41,534 nt of DNA from a virus (IMGVR_UViG_3300038701_002468:1-41534), one strand, 5' to 3'. Shown: positions 32,401 through 39,161, counted from the stretch's first letter. Notes: generated by a model from the letters alone, not told the origin. A program made the numbers and translations.

Positions 32401-33058
32401 CAGGCGTTACGTCAATTGCGTCACTTAACAGTGATGCCCTACGTTCAGCCAAACGCTTTTCAAGTTCTTCAACTTCCATATTTTTGTAATCTATTTTCTT
32501 TTTTACTGATGGATCATCGGTGTTGACGTTGTAGTTTACACTCTCAGATCGAGTGTGTTGCATAGGCCCACCGTGAAGCCTTAAATCATTGATCTTGTAG
32601 ATATCAATTAAGTTTTTAATTAACTTGTTATCAATCTCACCGTCACCATTTTCAAGTGAGAGTTCAAGAACATCATCAAAACGATCCAGAATCCTCATCT
32701 GCAACGCTTCTACTAATAACGTCTGTTTAACTGGTCTAGTGAACACATAGGCAGCCTTCCATGGATCTTCTAAATGTCTGTAAAAAGCTCTATGAGTGCA
32801 TACCGAAGCATAAACCCTAGTCATCGACATTTGAGTATCTCTAGCAACTGCTTGATCGTATTCATGCCAAAATGAAAGCCTGATACAATCAATGATTTTA
32901 ATATTTGCGTGTTTTAGTTTTTCTCTTAGATGTTTTTCGCTTTTAGTCTCCATTAGTTCCTGGACTTCTGAATCCATGAACATAGAAGCGAGCTTTTCGC
33001 TGCCCAAAAGACGCTCAAGAGAAATTTCGGTATCTGCTTTAGTAGTTAAATCTGACAT
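32387..33058 (-). CDS. terS: Terminase small subunit
   Basis: The 223-residue protein immediately upstream of terL is helical. The middle region (MSMTRVYASVCTHRAFYRHL) can be read as a DNA-binding or oligomerization domain, and the C-terminus is acidic (LSDAIDVTPDDQD). Position, size and coupling define it as TerS, which recognises the packaging site. A late promoter candidate lies 85 bases upstream. Confidence 0.75.
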   Translation of the reverse strand: MSDLTTKADTEISLERLLGSEKLASMFMDSEVQELMETKSEKHLREKLKHANIKIIDCIRLSFWHEYDQAVARDTQMSMTRVYASVCTHRAFYRHLEDPWKAAYVFTRPVKQTLLVEALQMRILDRFDDVLELSLENGDGEIDNKLIKNLIDIYKINDLRLHGGPMQHTRSESVNYNVNTDDPSVKKKIDYKNMEVEELEKRLAERRASLLSDAIDVTPDDQD

Positions 33059-33075
33059 ATTTTAAAAGAGACATG

Positions 33076-33091
33076 GGGAATTGCTTCCCCA
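33076..33091 (-). promoter_or_regulatory. GNRA-tetraloop hairpin in the terS leader
   Basis: GGGGAA and TTCCCC close a GCAA tetraloop on the minus strand, 17 bases before the terS start. GNRA loops are very stable. No Shine-Dalgarno is seen between hairpin and start. A role in mRNA stability or translation is possible. Confidence 0.45.
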
Positions 33092-33142
33092 AGAAAGACA
33101 ACCATTAAGAAATGGCCAGTGGGACGTAAGCCTACATGAATA

Positions 33143-33171
33143 ATTGTAGATTAAAGGTTGATAGATAGCAA
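33143..33171 (-). promoter_or_regulatory. Probable late promoter
   Basis: On the minus strand TTGCTA (33171-33166) and TACAAT (33148-33143) are separated by 17 bases. They match the consensus at four and five of six positions. The start would be near 33136, about 80 bases before terS. The leader carries TCCCAC at about 33119-33124 in a poorly paired context. Confidence 0.55.
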
Positions 33172-33245
33172 CTATTATTTTTAAAACTCAATAGATGAGC
33201 ACTATTCAATGTACCCCGAAAAAGAGTACATATCCCCAAAAAAAA

Positions 33246-33265
33246 TGTGGTAAAAATGTGGCAAT
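33246..33265 (+). repeat. Left arm-type repeat of attP
   Basis: TGTGGTAAAAATGTGGCAAT contains two close copies of TGTGG. It recurs at 33485-33504 with one change (T to C), on the other side of the tRNA-like core. Such pairs around the core are typical arm-binding sites of tyrosine integrases. Confidence 0.7.
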
Positions 33266-33418
33266 TTTTTAAAAAACAGGTCAAAGTATGGCAAATACTG
33301 TCCATAAAAGACTAGATTTAGCGAGGCTGCGAAACAGTCAAAAGCACTATAAGTACAGGGCAACCGGCTTTGTTTCACCTCTAGATGTGCTGTGTGCAGT
33401 TTTAGCCAAAAAGTAGCC

Positions 33419-33442
33419 GTTCGATCCCGGGTACCTCCACCA
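33419..33442 (+). other. attP: attP core identical in form to the 3' end of a tRNA gene
   Basis: The 24 bases have the T-loop TTCGATC, the 3' strand of a T stem, an acceptor 3' strand (TACCTCC), a discriminator A and CCA. No tRNA 5' part is present. This is what is left of the host attachment site, so the phage integrates into the 3' end of a tRNA gene and rebuilds it. The core lies 55 bases from the integrase start and between two arm repeats. The host tRNA would start with the acceptor complement GGAGGTA. Confidence 0.8.
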
Positions 33443-33484
33443 TGACCGCTCAAGTTATTGAAATTATAGACTTTTCAAAATCCT

Positions 33485-33504
33485 TGTGGCAAAAATGTGG
33501 CAAT
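33485..33504 (+). repeat. Right arm-type repeat of attP, overlapping the integrase start
   Basis: TGTGGCAAAAATGTGGCAAT differs from the left arm at one base. The GTG start (33497) of the integrase gene lies inside it, so integrase bound here would cover its own start region in DNA. Confidence 0.7.
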
Positions 33505-34516
33505 GGCAATTATAAAAAGAAATTCTAAGAAGGGTGCACGCTACATGGCAAGATTCATGTCGGGCGGTATTCGCTATTCAAAAACCTTTGAAACGCTAAG
33601 GGCAGCTAAGAAATGGGAGGCCAATTTCGACACAGATAAAAAGATTGCTCATAAAGGCAGTTATTTTACTGTTAAAGATGCCTGGTCTGAATTCATAAAA
33701 GAGCGTGTTCCAACAAGAGCAAATTCAACTATCAGGGATTATCACGCAACAATGAAATATTGTGTTGAGTTTTTCAAAGATAAAATGGTTGATGAAATAA
33801 CAAGATCGGACTGCACTAGGTTTAGAGATTCGCTGTCTAAAAAAGGGCTTCATCCAAGAACGGTTAATAGTCATATTAATCTATTAAAAGCCCTGTTCAA
33901 TAGTCTTTTAAGTAAAGAAGAAATTGAAAAAACACCACTTCACAAGTTTGAAGCACTCCCCCTGCAAAAAGATGAGCATGTATATTGGTCAGTTGATGAA
34001 GTGAATGAATTTAAGGAAAAATCAAAGGGCTGGGAGCATCGAGATATTATTTTATTTGCTCTAAATACAGGCATGAGGCTTGGAGAAATAGCTGCGCTAA
34101 CTAACAGGTCAATTGATCTAAATAATGAGCTAATAAGGGTTGATAAGAGCCTATCAAGAGGTGAATTAAAAAGAACTAAAACTGGTGAGATGAGGTTTTT
34201 GCCAATTAACAAAAGCCTTAAAGATATCATTAAAAGAGCTGATAAGAATGGCTATTTGTTTACAGTCAATAACCAGCCAATTCAAACTAACAGATTTTGC
34301 AGCCGTACTTTTAAGCCGTTCCTGGTAAAGAATAATATTCCACTGATTAGATTTCATGATTTAAGACATACTTTCGCCAGTCACTTTATGATGAATGGCG
34401 GTGATGTGTTTACGCTAAAAAAACTACTAGGCCACAAAGACATTGCAAGCACTATGATTTATGCTCATCTTTCAAAGGATTACTTGAAGAAGGCTGGGGA
34501 GATTGTAGGGTTTTAA
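33497..34516 (+). CDS. int: Phage integrase (tyrosine recombinase)
   Basis: The 339-residue integrase has an arm-binding N-terminal domain (KRNSKKGARYMARFMSGGIR), a SAM-like domain at about 58-155, and a catalytic domain at about 165-339. All catalytic residues are seen: R194 in TGMRLGE, K228, H287 and R290 in HDLRH, H313 in LGHKD, and Y322 in MIYAHL. The start is either GTG at 33497 or ATG at 33503; neither has a strong Shine-Dalgarno. The gene sits next to attP, converging with the excisionase gene. Confidence 0.93.
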   Translation: MAMAIIKRNSKKGARYMARFMSGGIRYSKTFETLRAAKKWEANFDTDKKIAHKGSYFTVKDAWSEFIKERVPTRANSTIRDYHATMKYCVEFFKDKMVDEITRSDCTRFRDSLSKKGLHPRTVNSHINLLKALFNSLLSKEEIEKTPLHKFEALPLQKDEHVYWSVDEVNEFKEKSKGWEHRDIILFALNTGMRLGEIAALTNRSIDLNNELIRVDKSLSRGELKRTKTGEMRFLPINKSLKDIIKRADKNGYLFTVNNQPIQTNRFCSRTFKPFLVKNNIPLIRFHDLRHTFASHFMMNGGDVFTLKKLLGHKDIASTMIYAHLSKDYLKKAGEIVGF

Positions 34517-34689
34517 TTCAACCCCTGGTTAAACAACCAATTATTCACCTTATCTTCATAAAACCTTACCAGCCCACCAAGCTTAAAGCTAGGTAGTGGA
34601 TCTTTCTTTTTGGTTCTTAGTCGATCAATTGTTCGTTCTGATATTTTAAGTTTTTCTGATAGTTCTTTTTTATCGATTATTTTTGGCAT
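34513..34689 (-). CDS. xis: Excisionase (winged HTH, MerR-like)
   Basis: A 58-residue frame has the HTH_17/AlpA-Xis pattern: DKKELSEKLKISERTIDRLR, then KDPLPSFKLGGLVRFYEDKV with a C-terminal NNWLF. Such proteins bind and bend the attP arm and direct excision. It converges with int, overlapping its stop by 4 bases. It is preceded by an ACCCAC-loop hairpin, AAAACAAAC and GGAG, and is the last gene of the leftward operon, so excision is coupled to early lytic transcription. Confidence 0.8.
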   Translation of the reverse strand: MPKIIDKKELSEKLKISERTIDRLRTKKKDPLPSFKLGGLVRFYEDKVNNWLFNQGLN

Positions 34690-34723
34690 ATTGTCTCCGT
34701 TTGTTTTGCCTAGTGGGTTAGGC
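34690..34723 (-). promoter_or_regulatory. ACCCAC-hexaloop leader hairpin before xis
   Basis: On the minus strand GCCTA and TAGGC close the hexaloop ACCCAC (34708-34723). AAAACAAAC, GGAG and the xis ATG at 34689 follow. The stop TAA of the metalloprotease gene lies within the hairpin, exactly as the HNH-like gene stop does at 251-266. Confidence 0.65.
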
Positions 34724-35017
34724 TTTCTTTAAATAAATTATAAAATTTTCTGCTAGAAAAGTTGCGATCTGGTCACATAGCTTTTCTTCTGTCTTCTCGT
34801 CAAAGTCATCATTTAGCATCAGTCTTTCAAAAACTGCATGTAAGAGTTCATGAAGGAATGTTACTCGTAATAGTTCTCCTGATATTTTTGAATCAAGCTC
34901 GATTGTGAAATTACTGTGCTTAAATCTTCCGTATGCTTCATGTTTTTTAACCAGGTCTTTAACTTTTACGATCTTGCAATCTTTTCCAAATATGTTTATT
35001 GATCTTGGTATTTTCAT
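34718..35017 (-). CDS. Small zinc metalloprotease-like protein (HExxH)
   Basis: The 99-residue protein has HELLHAVFER with HELLH at about 56-60 and an acidic helix FDEKTEEKL that could give the third ligand, as in minimal zincins related to ImmA/IrrE and SprT. The ATG at 35017 has GGAGG upstream; the frame is open to 35059 without such a signal. In other elements ImmA-type proteases cleave the XRE repressor to trigger excision. As the repressor here lacks a self-cleavage domain, and xis follows in the same operon, this is a plausible induction partner, but that is inference. Confidence 0.65.
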   Translation of the reverse strand: MKIPRSINIFGKDCKIVKVKDLVKKHEAYGRFKHSNFTIELDSKISGELLRVTFLHELLHAVFERLMLNDDFDEKTEEKLCDQIATFLAENFIIYLKKA

Positions 35018-35040
35018 AATCCTCCGTGGCTTTTCAGTGA

Positions 35041-35113
35041 TTAGGAAATTCCTAAACACTCATCTTTTCTATTTATGTTTCTTCTATATCCTCAGCTATC
35101 CGGAAATTCCGGA
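35041..35113. promoter_or_regulatory. Tandem GGAAATTCC palindromes before the metalloprotease gene
   Basis: TTAGGAAATTCCTAA at 35041-35055 and TCCGGAAATTCCGGA at 35099-35113 are perfect palindromes with one central A. They share GGAAATTCC but differ symmetrically outside it. On the minus strand each is preceded by ATGAGT. Either operators of a dimeric regulator, or hairpins with AATTT loops and changed but paired stems (TTAGG/CCTAA, TCCGG/CCGGA). Confidence 0.5.
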
Positions 35114-35146
35114 CTACTCATTTTTTCTCTATTAATATCAAACTTT

Positions 35147-35386
35147 TTACAATGAATTTGCGATCCCTTTCCAGAAATCTTTTTCTTCCTCGCTGTGAGG
35201 TACCAAGACTTTTTTAGTGTATTTTTCGCCACAGCCATGATCTTCGCTTTTTAAGCCACGATAACCTTTCATGGCAAAAGGTATATTTGCGACTATATCG
35301 GCTTTACACTTAGGGCAACTACCTTCAATCACTCTAATGTTGTAAAGCTTAGACCACTCCTCACAGCTTACTTGTGGATAAATCAT
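35147..35386 (-). CDS. Small zinc-ribbon-like protein
   Basis: The 79-residue protein has CPKC at about residues 24-27, then a later histidine and cysteine (HGCGEKY, about 50-56), a partial zinc ribbon. The start has GGGAGGAG upstream and overlaps the previous stop by 1 base. It resembles small zinc proteins of early phage operons; function unknown. Confidence 0.6.
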   Translation of the reverse strand: MIYPQVSCEEWSKLYNIRVIEGSCPKCKADIVANIPFAMKGYRGLKSEDHGCGEKYTKKVLVPHSEEEKDFWKGIANSL

Positions 35387-35724
35387 TACTCACTCCTCCC
35401 GATCTTCTCTATTTGCTCAAGTGCTTCATGAATTACATCGTCAATGTATGGCTTGAAATGAGAAATCGTTATTTCATTCAAGGCTTCAACCGCACACTCC
35501 AACTGCCTCTCTAGTAGAATAATTCTGCTCTCTAGCCATACCTTTTTTTGAAATGGAATATAAACATGCTTAAACGACTGATTATGTGGCATTACATACC
35601 TAGCAAAATCCCCCGACTTGAGAGCCTGCATAATTACTTCTTTGGCATCTTCTTCCATTATCTCTGAGCGCTGCCTGTGAAGCTCCAGTGCTGCCCCTTC
35701 TAACATCTCATCTAAATCACTCAC
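35386..35724 (-). CDS. Unknown early helical protein
   Basis: The 112-residue helical protein starts at a GTG with AAGGGAGG upstream. The C-terminal half (ESRIILLERQLECAVEALNE, ISHFKPYIDDVIHEALEQIE) has coiled-coil character and a form often seen in small hypothetical phage proteins. It is the first gene after a possible promoter with a 19-bp palindrome at 35751-35769. Confidence 0.6.
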   Translation of the reverse strand: MSDLDEMLEGAALELHRQRSEIMEEDAKEVIMQALKSGDFARYVMPHNQSFKHVYIPFQKKVWLESRIILLERQLECAVEALNEITISHFKPYIDDVIHEALEQIEKIGRSE

Positions 35725-35750
35725 TTAAAACCTCCCTTATACTAATAACC

Positions 35751-35769
35751 GTATAGAATGATTCTATAC
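35751..35769 (-). promoter_or_regulatory. 19-bp palindrome, probable operator/promoter
   Basis: GTATAGAAT and ATTCTATAC are perfect 9-bp arms around one base. TATAGAAT inside can serve as a -10 for the gene at 35724, for which AAGGGAGG follows. It lies in the only clear gap within the distal part of the leftward operon, so this part may have its own regulated promoter. Confidence 0.45.
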
Positions 35770-35805
35770 TGATTTCCGTATGCACATAAACAATTTCAAT
35801 AACTT

Positions 35806-35827
35806 AAAAGCTTTTTCGCTTTTTTTA
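35806..35827. terminator. Small bidirectional terminator-like hairpin
   Basis: AAAAGC and GCTTTT close a loop TTTTTC; T- and A-runs flank both sides. It lies directly after the stop of the gene at 35825-36157 and before the palindromic promoter candidate, as expected of a break between transcription units. The stem has only two GC pairs, so efficiency would be low. Confidence 0.35.
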
Positions 35828-36157
35828 ATCACCTAAAATCTCTTTAACTTTTGCTTCTGCTTGCCTTGCTTTAAATCCACCATATGCACCTGTATGGGTT
35901 TCTATTGCATCTGCTCTTTTTATCGATGCCACCCAATCGTCATGCTCATCCACTGCGAATTCCCAATTGTCCTTGTCAGCGTAATAAAGATTACTCGCCC
36001 TAAGTATCTCAACTGCTTTTTTGAGAGTGGTGATTTGTTTTTCCAGAACTTCTTTTTCCGTGCATGGCGAAGATTCATCCTTCTTTCTATCAGGCTGATC
36101 CCTAAAAGCTTTTGCTAATTCCCAGTCTGGGCCATTATCTGTCCATCCCCTATCCAT
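35825..36157 (-). CDS. Early phage protein with YAD..W motif (paralog of next gene upstream)
   Basis: The 110-residue protein has a coiled coil (KEVLEKQITTLKKAVEILRA) followed by LYYADKDNWE, EHDDW and GAYGGFKARQAEAKVKEI. This coiled-coil plus YADxxNWE...ARxA form is widespread in small phage proteins of unknown function. The upstream neighbour at 36150-36506 has the same layout, so the two look like a tandem duplication. Confidence 0.6.
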   Translation of the reverse strand: MDRGWTDNGPDWELAKAFRDQPDRKKDESSPCTEKEVLEKQITTLKKAVEILRASNLYYADKDNWEFAVDEHDDWVASIKRADAIETHTGAYGGFKARQAEAKVKEILGD

Positions 36158-36506
36158 TATTAATTTCTCCCTTATTGATTTCCATCCCTTTAATTAAACG
36201 CCCTGTCTCTCTTGCTAGTTTTCCGCCAATAGGCATGTGATTAGATGAAAACGTATAGTCATCGTGGGCATCGCTATCTAAAAGCGAGCGCCTAAACTCA
36301 TCTACATGCCAGTGATAAGAATCCGCATAAAACCCCAGACACTTCTCATAAAGCTCAATTTTTTTATTGGCAAGCTCTAGGTCTTTTTTGAGTTGTTGGA
36401 TTTCCTCCACTAGGTTTTTATTGCACCTCTCATGATTACCCTTACCGTGGTCGTCGTAACACTTAGGGCATATCCATGTTTGGAAATTTATATTTGGCTC
36501 GCTCAT
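36150..36506 (-). CDS. Early phage protein with zinc pair and YAD..W motif
   Basis: About 118 residues from the ATG at 36506, which has GGAGG eight bases upstream and overlaps the stop of the membrane micro-gene (ATGA). The N-terminus carries CPKCYDDHG and a later CNK, a possible zinc site; then a coiled coil (VEEIQQLKKDLELANKKIEL) and LGFYADSYHW, AHDDY and IGGKLARETGRLI. The last part matches the neighbouring protein at 35825. Confidence 0.6.
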   Translation of the reverse strand: MSEPNINFQTWICPKCYDDHGKGNHERCNKNLVEEIQQLKKDLELANKKIELYEKCLGFYADSYHWHVDEFRRSLLDSDAHDDYTFSSNHMPIGGKLARETGRLIKGMEINKGEINNG

Positions 36507-36616
36507 GCCATCAACCTCCAAATAAAACCTAATATCTTAAAGGCTAAAAAAAGACATCCACCCAAAAGTATTAGCCCAGCCATGATAGATAGTAGTCTAT
36601 TTTGTTTTTTGCTCAC
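36503..36616 (-). CDS. 37-residue single-pass membrane protein
   Basis: GTG start at 36616 overlaps the stop of the gene at 36613 (GTGA), with GGAGGTGGGG upstream; the stop overlaps the next start (ATGA). The protein is basic at the start (MSKKQNR) and then hydrophobic (LSIMAGLILLGGCLFLAFKI, about 9-28) with a Trp-Arg end. It fills a gap of exactly its length, which supports expression. Confidence 0.7.
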   Translation of the reverse strand: MSKKQNRLLSIMAGLILLGGCLFLAFKILGFIWRLMA

Positions 36617-36819
36617 TCCCCACCTCCGTTAATTATTGCGTCTAGTTTCTTTTCCAGATTCATCACCTTGATCTTGTACCCAATTATCTCGTGATCTCTA
36701 ATCCAAGCTTGATGCCTAAACTTTTCAGCCTCTAACCTAACCTTGTGAAGTTCAAGATAAAGCTCATGCGCCATCATTCGATCATATAGCTTAATAAACA
36801 TTCTCTTTAACCACTTCAT
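36613..36819 (-). CDS. Small basic helical protein
   Basis: The 68-residue protein starts MKWLKRMFIKLYDRMMAHEL, an amphipathic basic helix that could bind a membrane surface or nucleic acid, followed by a coiled-coil-like region. It overlaps both membrane micro-genes (ATGA at 36816-36819, GTGA at 36613-36616). No family recognised. Confidence 0.6.
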   Translation of the reverse strand: MKWLKRMFIKLYDRMMAHELYLELHKVRLEAEKFRHQAWIRDHEIIGYKIKVMNLEKKLDAIINGGGE

Positions 36820-36965
36820 TGTTGATCCTCACTTCTTGATAGCTCATTGATTGCTTTGTCTTCACGAATCTCTGTCTCGCGCAAAGCCCACACACCTGAG
36901 ATAAACCATAAAGCTGTTAATAATATCGACAAGTATAAAAACCAGCGTCCTTCTTCTTTATTCAT
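36816..36965 (-). CDS. 49-residue single-pass membrane protein
   Basis: ATG at 36965 overlaps the end of the zinc-ribbon gene by 8 bases, and the stop overlaps the next ATG. One membrane helix at about 9-29 (FLYLSILLTALWFISGVWAL) is followed by a charged tail (RETEIREDKAINELSRSEDQ). Orientation would be N-in by size, but charges are balanced. Possible spanin- or exclusion-type small membrane protein; function unknown. Confidence 0.7.
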   Translation of the reverse strand: MNKEEGRWFLYLSILLTALWFISGVWALRETEIREDKAINELSRSEDQQ

Positions 36966-37143
36966 GGTCGGCTTGCTCCTTGTTTTCTAACTTTGCAATT
37001 CTTTCCTCTAGCTCTCTCTGTCTGTTTTCCCTGGCACTGGAATCGCAACAGGGAACACATTTATACCTATAGAAAGGTAATCCATTTTCTCTAACCTTCT
37101 TTGTTCTCACCCCGCACCTAGGGCACCTTGGATTAAACATCAC
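36958..37143 (-). CDS. Small zinc-ribbon protein
   Basis: The 61-residue protein has CPRC at 6-9 and CVPCC at about 30-34, a two-knuckle zinc ribbon, then a charged helix (RQRELEERIAKLENKEQADH). Such ribbons bind nucleic acid or partner proteins. ATGA overlaps with the previous gene. Confidence 0.65.
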   Translation of the reverse strand: MMFNPRCPRCGVRTKKVRENGLPFYRYKCVPCCDSSARENRQRELEERIAKLENKEQADHE

Positions 37144-37526
37144 TTCTCTCCTGATTCTTGTTTGTGTTTTTCTACTAAAAGCTCGACCAGCATTAAGCCT
37201 TCAAGTATTCCCTTGGGATACTTTGCATTGGTTATTTCACTGCATGCCGCTATAAAGTCCTTAACCTTCGCCTTCTCTGCTTCTAGTTGGTACTTGAGCT
37301 TTCTGCTTTCATCGAATTGGTCATGAACCGTACCAAGTGATTCGTTATAGCCTTTCCTCTCTGCTTCTAGCTCCTTGATCTTAGCTTCTAGTTGGGATTG
37401 AACGGCTTTATAGCCAGCAAAAAAAGCGTCCTTTATCTCGTTACTGGCATCTGTATAGTCAAAATACATGCTCCCTGTTTCTTCACAGTATTCATTTGCT
37501 AATTTCTCTAATTCCTTCTCACTCAT
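37140..37526 (-). CDS. Coiled-coil early protein
   Basis: The 128-residue protein has a small N-terminal domain (EKELEKLANEYCEETGSMYF, ...DAFFAGYKAV) followed by a long coiled coil (SQLEAKIKELEAERKGYNES). The first part resembles small phage proteins with a FxxGYKAA motif. The start has GAGAGGA upstream. Function unknown. Confidence 0.6.
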   Translation of the reverse strand: MSEKELEKLANEYCEETGSMYFDYTDASNEIKDAFFAGYKAVQSQLEAKIKELEAERKGYNESLGTVHDQFDESRKLKYQLEAEKAKVKDFIAACSEITNAKYPKGILEGLMLVELLVEKHKQESGEK

Positions 37527-37527
37527 C

Positions 37528-37866
37528 TTAATCCTCTCTTTGCTCAGGTGGTTTGTTGGTTAGGTTTAGTTCGGTGATTACCTCCGCAAGTCTGTGAGCA
37601 AGAAGTTCAACGTCTCCAGCTCTAAATGCGTGAGTAATAAGTATTTCTAAATCACATTGATTCTCATCAAGTGTCTCGCTGTTGAAAAACGGATAAAGCT
37701 TTCTATAAAGTTCGGCAAGTTTATTGAGGTCGGTTAAATAATCCCATTGAAGCTCTTTCGCTTGCCCTTGAAAAAACTCTTGCTTAAACCAGTGTATCTC
37801 AACTTCCTTGCCATCAAACCCAGCCAACACCTTAACCGTTTCAATCTGCTTATCTGTTAAATTCAT
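37528..37866 (-). CDS. Unknown early protein
   Basis: The 112-residue alpha-helical protein (MNLTDKQIETVKVLAGFDGK at the start) contains LNKLAELYRKLYPFF and a C-terminal helix ELLAHRLAEVITELN. This form is common in phage hypothetical proteins. It overlaps the previous gene at GACGAATGA. Confidence 0.6.
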   Translation of the reverse strand: MNLTDKQIETVKVLAGFDGKEVEIHWFKQEFFQGQAKELQWDYLTDLNKLAELYRKLYPFFNSETLDENQCDLEILITHAFRAGDVELLAHRLAEVITELNLTNKPPEQRED

Positions 37867-38045
37867 TCGTCACGATCCCCTAGAAACTCCTCCATTTCAA
37901 TATCCATTATTTTGTCTTGCAGGTCAGTAGCAGAGCAGCCATCATCCCACTTTAAGCCGCAGTTTTCGCAGCCATGAGTGTTGCAATAATCTCTGATAAC
38001 TGAACCAAGTCTCTCCCGAAAATCTTTAAGTATTTCATCGCTCAT
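37863..38045 (-). CDS. Small cysteine-containing protein
   Basis: The 60-residue acidic protein has CNTHGCENCGLKWDDGCSA at about 17-35, four cysteines and one histidine in 18 residues, a likely zinc site. It ends DRDE, as the preceding gene ends ERDE, because the gene junctions share the sequence CGTGACGAATGA. Confidence 0.6.
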   Translation of the reverse strand: MSDEILKDFRERLGSVIRDYCNTHGCENCGLKWDDGCSATDLQDKIMDIEMEEFLGDRDE

Positions 38046-38440
38046 TCGTCACGCTCCAGTACAAGTGAGAGGGCTTCTTTTTTGGTTGCGAGTCTTTCAA
38101 CGCTGTACAGGAAATCAAATCCATTAGAATAATAAACCTTTCCGTCATGCAAGCTATGCACAATCCTTACTGTATTCTCACCGTCATTATATTTAATAAT
38201 AATGGCAACTGGTGTTGCATCTTCTTTTTTAAAATGCTCAACCAGTAACTCTTTATCAGTTTTCCTTTCGATGATTGCCCAGCCATCTCTAAGGAAGTAA
38301 GGCTTTATTTTCTCAACAAGCCGAAGCATGTCATCTAGTGTTTTTTGTTCACCACCTGAGAATATATGTCTACATCTGTGACCTTGATTAACAGCCTCAA
38401 GTGCTTCCTCAAAAGTCTTATCGTAAATTAACTCACTCAC
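38042..38440 (-). CDS. Unknown early protein
   Basis: The 132-residue protein starts at a GTG overlapping the stop of the previous gene (TAGTG). The opening (YDKTFEEALEAVNQGHRCRH) matches a familiar small phage protein opening in which a strand-helix unit is followed by a short cysteine- or basic-rich turn. No function is known to me. Confidence 0.6.
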   Translation of the reverse strand: MSELIYDKTFEEALEAVNQGHRCRHIFSGGEQKTLDDMLRLVEKIKPYFLRDGWAIIERKTDKELLVEHFKKEDATPVAIIIKYNDGENTVRIVHSLHDGKVYYSNGFDFLYSVERLATKKEALSLVLERDE

Positions 38441-38955
38441 TACTCACGCTCCTTGTTGATTAGTTTTTCAAAACTCATGCTGTCTAGTTCGGATTGGGTT
38501 AGTGGTCGGTAGTCACTCCAAAGTTCTCCATTTATATCTATGAGCGTTTCATTTTTAAAACATTTTCCAAAAGTAAGAGTCCAAGTATTTGCCCTGTAGT
38601 CTTTCACCGAGAAGGGAACATTTATACCTCTCTCAAGTAAATCAATGAGCTGTTGTTTTTGGGATTTGATTTCGATGAGGTCATAAGCACTTTCTGTTTT
38701 TCCAGCCATTTGCTTCATTGTTGAATAAAGATGAACTGAATCATAAATGCCATATTCGTCACTAAAAACAAGCATATATGGTTTCATTGAACCAGAACTG
38801 TTCTTGTAAACAATAACTGGACTAATGCTCGCATCTCTGCACCTATAAGTTTTCCCGTTATGCTCTATGGTTTTGTTTGTGTCGATTTTCATCTTTGGAT
38901 CCTTTTGATTAAGCCAGTCAATGTAATGCTCAAGTGTACCCGGTGTGCCATTCAT
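38440..38955 (-). CDS. Unknown early protein, beta-rich
   Basis: The 171-residue protein shows repeated short beta strands (KTYRCRDASISPVIVYKNSS) and ends in a YRPLTQSELDSM helix. It may hold two copies of a small domain, with ...WSDYRPLTQ and similar turn patterns, but no family is recognised. It overlaps the preceding gene at GCAATGA. Confidence 0.55.
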   Translation of the reverse strand: MNGTPGTLEHYIDWLNQKDPKMKIDTNKTIEHNGKTYRCRDASISPVIVYKNSSGSMKPYMLVFSDEYGIYDSVHLYSTMKQMAGKTESAYDLIEIKSQKQQLIDLLERGINVPFSVKDYRANTWTLTFGKCFKNETLIDINGELWSDYRPLTQSELDSMSFEKLINKERE

Positions 38956-39161
38956 TGCTCATCCTTGTAGTGACCAAGTAGGTTTTGCACCTGAGTTCTT
39001 ATTTCAATAGCGTCCTCACTTAATGACCTGAGAGACTTGTAATGTTCCATTGGTATCAAGGTAGAAACAGTGTGGTTTTCAAACTCTTTCTCGTATAAAA
39101 ATAGAGCTGCCTTGATTATTTCAAACGTCTTTTTAGTGCCGTAAAACTTTAGTTCTTTCAT
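38952..39161 (-). CDS. Small unknown protein
   Basis: The 69-residue protein is helical at both ends (TFEIIKAALFLYEKEFENHT, LRSLSEDAIEIRTQVQNLLG) and ends KDEQ, as the previous gene does, because both junctions carry AAGGATGAGCAATGA. No motif recognised. Confidence 0.55.
   Translation of the reverse strand: MKELKFYGTKKTFEIIKAALFLYEKEFENHTVSTLIPMEHYKSLRSLSEDAIEIRTQVQNLLGHYKDEQ

Noticed and set aside
33202-33453. Minus-strand ORF of 83 codons over the attP region
   Set aside because: It reads the tRNA-like core and the arm repeats in reverse, has no ribosome binding site, and overlaps the more convincing attP structure.
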